From Agelas oroides (taxonomy: Eukaryota > Porifera > Demospongiae > Agelasida > Agelasidae): a stretch of DNA of 64,000 nucleotides. Where the stretch lies: positions 116,001-180,000 of the forward strand of contig OX422190.1 in assembly GCA_949130485.1 (NCBI GenBank), in the 5' to 3' direction. Each line of letters starts with the position of its first letter. Within the stretch, counting starts at the first letter, position 1. The position numbers and the translations under genes were made by a program. Below the pieces are notes generated by a model, which saw only the letters and a program-made list of their open reading frames with translations, did not search any database and was not told the origin of the DNA. Positions 57,233 through 64,000 of the stretch are shown piece by piece.

Positions 57233-57301
57233 CTGCACATGGGAGTAGATGAAGGTGGTGGAGTAGAACACTGAAAAGCAATAATTGGTGTAGAGACTTA
57301 C

Positions 57302-57371
57302 CATCCGAATGATGCTTGGCCATGTGTTTTACATAGCCTTGGGGCGTCCCACACCCAGACCAGGCACATAG
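57302..57371 (-). CDS. Exon A copy, intact, first of the array
   Basis: Acceptor TTGCAG, donor GTAAGT. The 70 nt read LCAWSGCGTPQGYVKHMAKH and HSDG. C-x4-C (CAWSGC) and H-x4-H (HMAKHH) suggest a compact zinc-binding finger, but no named family was recognised. No exon further upstream on this strand was found. Confidence 0.72.
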
Positions 57372-57429
57372 CTGCAATATAGAGACACCTACATATTTGA
57401 ACTCAGTGACCAGTTTCTGCTGCATAGTG

Positions 57430-58830
57430 CTAACACAATTTCTAAGTAGGGACAGTGCAAAAAACGGTAATATACAATACTATTCAATCGTAAATGCATT
57501 ATATGCTCGCATAAGCACCCAGTGTTGGTCTCAACTTATCTTGGCAAGTTGGACACAAAACGTGTGTGGTAGCAACAGTGTCATTTTTGTTCTGACTTTC
57601 TCTCTGTTAGTAAAGAACGGTAGCCACAGAGAGGCATATAGACAGTACTATTCATTCATAAATTCATAATAAGCACCAAGTGTTGATCATCCCAGGGGGA
57701 TGTCACTTGTCTCATATGAGAGAACCGTGTACCCATATGTAAATTCCTTGTAATAGCTGTCTTTCATGACAACATTTTGCTCATTGATTTAAAGTCAGAC
57801 AGTTGTACATTTTAATTGGGGTGTGCGTGCCCCACACTAGCGGGACTGCATTAACAACGTGCGTGTGTATGTCTGTCGGTTTGCTTGAGGCCATATACCG
57901 TAAATTTCCAAATTAACGCATTAAGTATTTTACGAAGCTTTGAACGTCCTCTTGTTGACGGTAGGTAAAGGCTACAGCCTGAAGTGAAGACGACTGAAGT
58001 TGAAGCACGCATGGTAACTTAATCGTGGTTTGTACAGCTACGGGCCTTCAACAGTGGGCTGCTCACAATGGTGTAAATTATGGACGATGGTTGAAGTCGC
58101 TTCAGTTAAAGAAACGGCACTCATACATGCCGGAGACTCAGCTAATGATTTGAGCGTGAAGCTTAGTCCATGCATGTGTAGCTACAGTAGCTTCCCTGGC
58201 TGGAGAAACGACTGGCATATGCATCAAACATTTATCTCGGCCCCTGGCACTGTTATGATTGTGTATGCATTGCATCTCTTTTCATTCGACTTTTAATCAC
58301 TTTTCAACCCCCCTGTGAATGGTGAATGGATGTGCATGTAGGAAGATGCTTGACTTGATGTGTTACATCAGTAAAACTGTTATGTCCCTGTATCACCTTG
58401 CTCAGGCTCGCCCCCACAATGTTCTACATTTTCTAGTGAAAGACTAGTACATTACTCAAACTGCACGTGTATTTAAAGTATATCAAGTGTCCTGTGTTAC
58501 CTTGCTCCTTCTCCTGCCTCTTTATCTCTCACTAGTTCACTCAACACCTTGCTCAGGCTCGCCCCCACAATGTTCTACATTTTCTAGTGAAAGACTAGTA
58601 CATTACTCAAACTGCACGTGTATTTAAAGTATACCAGTACTTGTTTGAGTTACTGTTCTTTGGTAGAGGAAGTGGCCAGAGTGGATGGAATGTTATATTT
58701 CTTTGAGACCATTTGGTGGCAGTTTACCCAATCGTGTCATAATCGCTAACTGCCACACGGAGAGTGGACGAAAGTGTTTTTGACACTGGCAAGCACTGAC
58801 GTAACTCACTGTGGCAGTGAACCCATTGCG
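57430..58830. other. Intergenic stretch with dispersed repeats
   Basis: 58140-58440 is a second copy of the repeat at 41490-41760. A segment with TTGCTCAGGCTCGCCCCCAC occurs at 58395-58480 and again at 58553-58640. The 88-codon frame at 58030-58296 has no recognised motif. Confidence 0.5.
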
Positions 58831-58832
58831 TA

Positions 58833-59098
58833 TGCTTGGCAAACCCAAAATCTGATGTACAGCCAGCCCATGCTTGGCAAACCCAAAATCTGATGTACAG
58901 CTAGCCCGTGCTTGGCAAACCCAAAATCTGATGTACAGCCAGCCCATGCTTGGCAAACCCAAAATCTGATGTACAGCTAGCCCGTGCTTGGCAAACCCAA
59001 AATCTGATGTACAGCTAGCCCGTGCTTGGCAAACCCAAAATCTGATGTACAGCTAGCCCGTGCTTGGCAAACCCAAAATCTGATGTACAGCTAGCCCA
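58833..59098. repeat. 38-bp minisatellite, seven units
   Basis: The unit TGCTTGGCAAACCCAAAATC + TGATGTACAGCTAGCCCG is repeated head to tail with CCAGCCCA and CTAGCCCG variants. It is unrelated to the 38-bp unit at 42679. Confidence 0.96.
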
Positions 59099-59198
59099 AG
59101 CACAGAGCTAAGTCTTGTTGGATACAGCTATCATCTATACTTTCTACTTTGCAGGTGACTTTCTTGCACCTCACCAATGCCAATCTTGCATAGTTAAA

Positions 59199-59755
59199 AT
59201 GTCTTGAAGAAATCTCAGATTTACAATGTCTTGAAGAAATCTCAGATTTACAATGTCTTGAAGAAATCTCAGATTCACAATGTCTTGAAGAAATCTCAGA
59301 TTTACAATGTCTAGAAGAAATCTCAGATTCTTGAAGAAATCTCAGATTTACAATGTCTTGAAGAAATCTCAGATTCTTGAAGAAATCTCAGATTTACAAT
59401 GTCTTGAAGAAATCTCAGATTTACAATGTCTTGAAGAAATCTCAGATTTACAATGTCTTGAAGAAATCTCAGATTTACAATGTCTTGAAGAAATCTCAGA
59501 TTTACAATGTCTTGAAGAAATCTCAGATTTACAATGTCTTGAAGAAATCTCAGATTTACAATGTCTTGAAGAAATCTCAGATTCTTGAAGAAATCTCAGA
59601 TTTACATTGTCTTGAAGAAATCTCAGATTCTTGAAGAAATCTCAGATTTACAATGTCTTGAAGAAATCTCAGATTCTTGAAGAAATCTCAGATTTACATT
59701 GTCTTGAAGAAATCTCAGATTCTTGAAGAAATCTCAGATTTACAATGTCTTGAAA
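59199..59755 (+). repeat. 27-bp minisatellite with 18-bp variants
   Basis: About 20 units of TTGAAGAAATCTCAGATT followed by TACAATGTC; some lack the last nine bases. Because 27 and 18 are multiples of three, one frame stays open and reads repeated LEEISDLQC. There is no start context, partner domain or splice signal that makes it a convincing gene. Confidence 0.95.
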
Positions 59756-59854
59756 GGACTGGATGTTTCAGGTTTAGCTAACTTCTACGAGCTTTTTTTG
59801 GCGGGGACATCAATAATTAGCAATATTCACAAGTTGAGTATTTAAATCCATTAC

Positions 59855-60130
59855 ACCCGATAGCGGCCAAATGTGCCTGCACTTTGCTTCCACTATCAGT
59901 GACAGTTGAAACGTACCTTTGCTGAAACTGTCTGCCAACTTGCCAACTTGCCAACTTTTGCCGTGTATTATCGGTCATTTTCAGGTACACAGCAGGTACC
60001 TACGTTTCCACCGTTGTAGCTTCTTCGGACTGCACTGAGGTCTTCTGACTACGTTCTGAGTAAAGCAGGTTTGTAAGCTAAGCCAAACTATCATTGCCTG
60101 AATTCAGCTATTTTACAAGATATAGATCGG
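59855..60130. mobile_element. PiggyBac-type MITE, decayed partial copy
   Basis: It starts CCATTACACCCGATAGCGGC and follows the order of 37899-38400 with large deletions (TGTATTATCGG, CATTTTCAGGT, ACTACGTTCTGAGTAAAGCA). The right end is missing. Confidence 0.75.
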
Positions 60131-60970
60131 ATCTCAGTCTGTAAGCTATTCTTGTTTTGGTATGAACAAGTGGTTAGCATCTACTGCAAGCAACATTGTA
60201 CGACTCATGGATTTTGGATTTTGTTAAAGCAGTTTTGTGGTTAAGACCAACCATGAACTTTCAGCACATGAATGACTTATTTTATGTGACAAAGATATTG
60301 TCAGGAGCTTGTGAGCCCCAAACTACCATACATTAGTTGGTTCCATCCTCTCCCGAATTTGGCGCCTCCAATTTAGCAGTTCATAAGCTCCTGATATTTT
60401 TCATGTGTGTAAGTGTGTGTGTGTGTATTCTAACATTAAAGAATGACTTATCGTGGCGACAGAACCTCAAGCCTCCCTTGGGAAATTTAGCTGTTAACCC
60501 TATACCCCTGATATGCATTAATCACTTTGTAAACTATCTGAGTTCAGACATTGGTAGTTAGGCTTAGCTTGATCAAAAACTAACCTGCTTTACTCAGGAA
60601 GTAGTAATGTGAGTTGATGGTGAAGTTTGACTAAGCTTCTGGATTATCAATTGCCAAATTGAATTCAGACAGTATTTACAGTCATGTGGAGGCCATTTCG
60701 CCAAATATAGTTTCCGCCTGTCCAGGCTCTGGTTTTTTCTGTAGAGTGTGAGGAGGGAAGAAGTGGAGCCGCCTTTCTGTTGGCGATCCACCCCCTCCCT
60801 CATCACACCCTCTTCTACCCCATAAGAACCTCCATAGATTGGCATTTTTGGTGTGCTTCAAATTTCTGTCATACTTTTCTCTCCACCCCTTCTCTTCTCT
60901 TCTTTCCTTCCACTCTCCCTCTTCCTCTTCCCTTTCTCCTAGATGTTGTCAAGACAAGGGGGTAGACCGC
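60131..60970. other. Stretch upstream of the SAP exon
   Basis: Contains a short GTGTGT run (60410-60425) and a pyrimidine-rich tract (60870-60945). No gene is recognised. Confidence 0.4.
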
Positions 60971-60977
60971 TTCTCGG

Positions 60978-60987
60978 TATATATATA
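60978..60987 (+). promoter_or_regulatory. TATA box of the SAP-domain gene
   Basis: TATATATATA lies about 60-70 bp upstream of ATG 61049, followed by a leader conserved in the dead copy at 43270-43450 (GCGGCATTGCT, ATTGGACCAGTCTA). Conservation of this block in both copies supports a core promoter. Confidence 0.55.
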
Positions 60988-61048
60988 GCGGCATTGCTGC
61001 ATTGGACCAGTCTATACCCAACATCTCTGCGAAACTTCACCGCGCGCA

Positions 61049-61139
61049 ATGGAGGTCGTCCCCACGAGAGCTGAGCTACGGAAGCTAAAGGTGGTGGAGC
61101 TCAGACAGAAGCTCGAGAAAGCTTCTCTCCCCCAGGGAG
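61049..61139 (+). CDS. Exon 1 of a SAP-domain protein
   Basis: ATG 61049 opens 30 codons plus one base: MEVVPTRAELRKLKVVELRQ then KLEKASLPQG, ending at a strong donor GTGAGT. Residues 9-30 match the first helix and turn of the SAP motif (L-x3-VVELR-x2-L-x3-LP-x-G), a small DNA-binding domain of chromatin and repair proteins. The Met lies 11 bp after CCGCGCGC in a leader shared with the pseudogene copy. The domain appears to be completed by 61370-61394. Confidence 0.68.
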
Positions 61140-61369
61140 GTGAGTACAATATAATCTTGTTATCTGAGAGTTTCAAGCTAGTCAGTGATACAGCTATTGA
61201 ATAATTTGTGACCAGCTTTCAAATGATGAAGTGCAAGCTATGTGTGTATACATTACAGAGTTAATTTATCTTTATTTTAAGGGCTTGTAACTCTCTAGAA
61301 AAAATAAGTACTGTTTAGCTCCGCAGTGGATTAACTACCTGTATCCTTAAGTACTTGTTTCCTGCAGAG

Positions 61370-61394
61370 CAGTCCTGCTGAAGCGCTTCTTGTG
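61370..61394 (+). CDS. Possible exon 2 completing the SAP domain
   Basis: After CTTGTTTCCTGCAGAG, the 25 nt complete the split codon and read AVLLKRFL, ending before GTGAGA. This matches the second SAP helix (KA-x-L-x-RL). An alternative acceptor two bases earlier gives a stop. Later exons are not clear in the window; decayed A and B exons lie at 63206 and 63322. Confidence 0.5.
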
Positions 61395-61800
61395 GTGAGA
61401 TATAAGGCTTCATACGCTGCTACTAATTGCACCCGCATGCGAGGTTCCGCCTTGAAGCAGCTGCGCAAATGGTTTTGCAAACTGCTCCAGTTGCGCAGTT
61501 ACATCCTGGTTTGTTATCATGGCGTGTATGGACTGTTAGGAATGTAAATCGGCGAATTCTTGGCATGGCTAGCATGCCTGAGAGGTTTATAAACTGTCGA
61601 AGTTTCGGATTAGCTTTGGGGGCGTGTCCATTGCGTACCGTAAATGTACTTGCGCGCGTTTAATTAATCGCTAAATGTCAGTGGAAAAACAGCCGTGTGC
61701 TGCGCCAAGGGTTTGGCACTTCAGTGCCTTTCATTGGTCAGTGACTTGTAAGTACCAACAATTTGCTGTAAACTATCTAATGTACTGTAAACTTGTAAAC
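61395..61800. other. Probable intron, nothing else recognised
   Basis: An open frame at 61427-61663 has no recognised motif. Confidence 0.35.
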
Positions 61801-61803
61801 TTG

Positions 61804-63094
61804 TAAGTAACAACAATTTACTGTAAGCTATACAGTGTACTGTAAACTTGTATACCATAAACATGCTTATCTCATACATACTCATACTTATTGTAGTGTC
61901 CTGTCAACTTGGCAAGGTTTATGATTAGCAATTAATAGCATGTTTTCTCATACAATTTGGGATTAACCCATTACACCTGATAGCAGTCTACACGCAGACC
62001 CCAGGGCTTCCATACATTTTATTCCACCATGCAAATCAGATTAGCAATTACAAGTAGTCAACTAAAGTTCAGCTTGTGTAAACTATTATTGCGCAACAGT
62101 TCACAATACGGCTGTCATTCAGTTGCTGTTGCAAGTCCCGCGAACTTCCCGCGAATTTCCAAGCAGATTACTGAACAATATCACAACTTTGCTCAATCAT
62201 AACTGGAAAAGGACTTGGAGTTTGACTAAGTTATACGAGTATTGTGTAGTCGGAGTGGGGAAAAACGTGTCCAGAAATTTACGGAGCTCTTGGCCGTTTT
62301 GCCCCTAGTTGTGCGCCAATTCGAAAATGGGCGGTAAATCAAAGATGGCTCAGAATTGTACTTGTGTCTTGTGAGCGGAAGTAGTCTCTACCGCCGTATG
62401 CGGCACCCAGCAGGTACAGTGACACTATGAGCTTACACTTGGCAGCCCTCACAAGATGTATACGTATCATCTCGATCCAGGTTTGCTACTACGGAATATG
62501 AAGCTTGAAAGTTGGCCGTGTGTAGAGCTCATTACGTATTACAGTGTACTGTAAACTATACAGTGTACTGTAAACTTGTATACCATAAACATGCTTATCT
62601 CATACATACTATATAATTATCACCATAGTACCAAGCTATACCGGAAAATATCACGAGTTTGTTGCCGTCTGTATTGTTACGAGTGCGCAGCACGAGTAAC
62701 AATGCCAACGGCAACAAACGAGTGATGTTTTTTCCGGTATAGCTTCGTACTATGGTGATAATGATTTTATCATACGAACCTTCGATTTCATTGCACGTGC
62801 AGACGCAGCGCACGTGACTTGTAGTACCTGATACGGATTCTCGCGTGACTTGTAGTATAAAATACGGCTTTTTATAAACTGCATGCAGCTGCAAGGCTTC
62901 CCCATTGACTCCCATACATTAGCGTGAGTTAGATGTATGATAATCATACTTATTGTAGTGTCCTGTCAACTTGGCAAGGTTTATGATTAGCAATTAATAG
63001 CATGTTTTCTCATACAATTTGGGATTAACCCATTACACCTGATAGCAGTCTACACGCAGACCCCAGGGCTTCCATACATTTTATTCCACCATGC
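61804..63094. repeat. Duplicated segment, second copy split by an insertion
   Basis: 61804-62034 (ACTGTAAACTTGTATACCAT, ACATGCTTATCTCATACATA, ATTACACCTGATAGCAGTCT) recurs as 62550-62610 plus 62940-63094. The TTAACCCATTACACCTGATAGC block resembles the left end of the piggyBac-type MITEs. Confidence 0.88.
62611..62940. mobile_element. Insertion of about 330 bp containing a hairpin
   Basis: It interrupts the second copy of the duplicated segment; the first copy is the empty site (ACATACTCATACTTATTG). Within it 62617-62762 is an inverted pair (ATTATCACCATAGTACCAAG against CTTCGTACTATGGTGATAAT) around GTTGCCGT. Ends and class are not resolved. Confidence 0.7.
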
Positions 63095-63205
63095 GATAAA
63101 TAGGTCTGGAGACTTTCACTGGTAAAATGAATTATAAAACATATCGGCATGTCGCACCAATCAGATTTTTTAGGAATTAAGTGTATAGATATGTCTCTGT
63201 TGCAG

Positions 63206-63268
63206 CTCTGTGCCTGGGCCGGGTGTACACCAGCTACAGGGTACGTCAAACACATGGCTCCACACTAA
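63206..63268 (+). pseudogene. Exon A copy on plus strand, truncated
   Basis: After CTCTGTTGCAG it reads LCAWAGCTPATGYVKHMAPH then TAA. The 3-prime part and donor are deleted; intron sequence (ACACTAATTATTCCTTGTCAGTG) follows directly. Orientation is the same as the SAP exons upstream. Confidence 0.65.
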
Positions 63269-63321
63269 TTATTCCTTGTCAGTGTTTTACTTTCACCACC
63301 TTCATCTACTCTTATGTGCAG

Positions 63322-63357
63322 TTAAAGATTACGACCTGACCAAGATGCAACTTAAAG
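63322..63357 (+). pseudogene. Exon B copy on plus strand, donor lost
   Basis: After TTATGTGCAG it reads (V)KDYDLTKMQLKG; LIGPPEY has changed to LTKMQL and GACC replaces the donor. A further copy may begin at 63990 (TTCAG then TTAAAGATTT), cut by the window end. Confidence 0.5.
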
Positions 63358-64000
63358 GACCAGCGTAAATAATTAAACCAATATAATACACAGGCCGGAG
63401 GAAGCGTTGGACATCCAATCTGAGTCGATATTCGTTGATGGCATGGTACACCTACCCCAGGAATGAAACTTTGGTACACCAACAAGTCTCCCTTCACCAG
63501 CTACACCACCGTCACCCCTCACAGTGACTCCCGAAGCGATTTCCCCGCTTACGTGACGTCACATGTTCAATATACCTACGTATAAAATCATTGCTGTGTG
63601 TATTGAGCGCGCTGCCGTACTTCAGGCTAATATTACTTGACTAATGTGCAAGTATAAAGCAGGTGAAGGCGTGCCTTGCTATTCACGATTGATAAACTGA
63701 TGTCTGGCTCCTCCCTTGAGGGTAAAGCTTTTTTAAGAAGCCAGAAAACTCAACTCTTAAGGCTTTCTAAAGCCTAGCAGTGAACTTTGTTTTCCTAAAG
63801 CCTATACTAACAAACATTTTACCTACGTTTAGCACTGAACTCTAAAGTGTTCGAGCCAAGGTAAACCTGCAGCACTAACCTTCCGTGAGCATCTTGGGGT
63901 ACGGTTACTTTGCTCAATTGAAGGTAAAGATAACACGTCTGACTCGAGTACATATATATCCCCTTACCATTTTCCTGCACACATGTTCAGTTAAAGATTT
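63358..64000. other. Right-edge stretch
   Basis: No gene is recognised apart from a possible exon B start at about 63990. Open frames up to 61 codons lack motifs. Confidence 0.35.

Larger units (their letters stand above)
43830..57371 (-). other. Array of repeated short exons (A/B/C family)
   Basis: At least ten exon-A-like, six exon-B-like and several exon-C-like segments lie on this strand, mostly in A, B, C order, separated by introns that are themselves duplicated. A (0 to 1), B (1 to 1) and C (1 to 0) phases allow open concatenation; one A-B-C unit (57302-57371, 57194-57232, 57000-57073) is 183 nt, 61 codons. The zinc-finger-like A peptide suggests nucleic-acid or protein binding. Whether this is one long gene, several small genes or mainly pseudogenes cannot be told without transcripts. 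Known families were not recognised. Confidence 0.7.

Noticed and set aside
42679..59098. The 38-bp repeat arrays as CRISPR
   Set aside because: Units are contiguous without spacers and the genome is eukaryotic; they are minisatellites.

Overview
This looks like nuclear DNA from a repeat-rich invertebrate animal, possibly a marine one such as a sponge or cnidarian; the species cannot be named. The signs are short exons with GT-AG junctions, no bacterial operons, and a mix of animal-type mobile elements: pogo/jerky-like transposase, hAT, piggyBac-type and Mutator-type MITEs, a Penelope-like element, a Jockey/CR1/L2-type LINE and a DIRS-type tyrosine recombinase. No rRNA, tRNA or CRISPR array was recognised. 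Most of the window is accessory DNA.

Layout. 1-703 is a decamer satellite (consensus ARTGGTTMYC). 1283-4285 holds a foldback element, a long-TIR transposon carrying a small HIRAN-domain ORF, and two MITEs. 5858-8627 is a decayed pogo/jerky-like transposase split by a 745-bp Mutator-type MITE with a 9-bp target duplication, followed by about five tandem exon-like Pro/Lys/Arg copies interrupted by a (CA)n run. 10872-13351 contains a two-exon, phase-compatible gene ending in a tyrosine-recombinase catalytic tail, partly duplicated downstream. 13641-31194 is a 17-kb block of the same decamer satellite, mostly inverted relative to the left edge, built of large duplicated sub-blocks and interrupted by small MITEs, an STPR-like relic and two copies of a truncated Penelope-like element. 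31195-32460 is a broken LINE. 32516-35222 is a large palindromic element with a second transposon nested in one arm.

From about 43.8 to 57.4 kb the minus strand carries repeated sets of very short exons. Three types recur: exon A (70 nt, a C-x4-C...H-x4-H zinc-finger-like peptide with core GYVKHM), exon B (39 nt, core LIGPPEY) and exon C (56-74 nt, Lys/Arg-rich). Exon phases fit exactly (A 0 to 1, B 1 to 1, C 1 to 0), so A-B-C units can be strung together without a frame break. Several copies are intact and others are visibly decayed; a hAT element, a piggyBac-type MITE and a second Mutator-type MITE have landed among them. On the plus strand at the right edge a TATA box precedes two exons that together read as a SAP domain (61049-61394), followed by decayed A and B exons at 63.2-63.4 kb. 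A dead copy of that SAP exon lies on the minus strand at 43.3-43.45 kb. The repeated A/B/C family, possibly headed by a SAP exon, is the best candidate here for something undescribed.

Limits: splice sites, exon joins and family names were read by eye. No alignment, profile search or transcript data were available.
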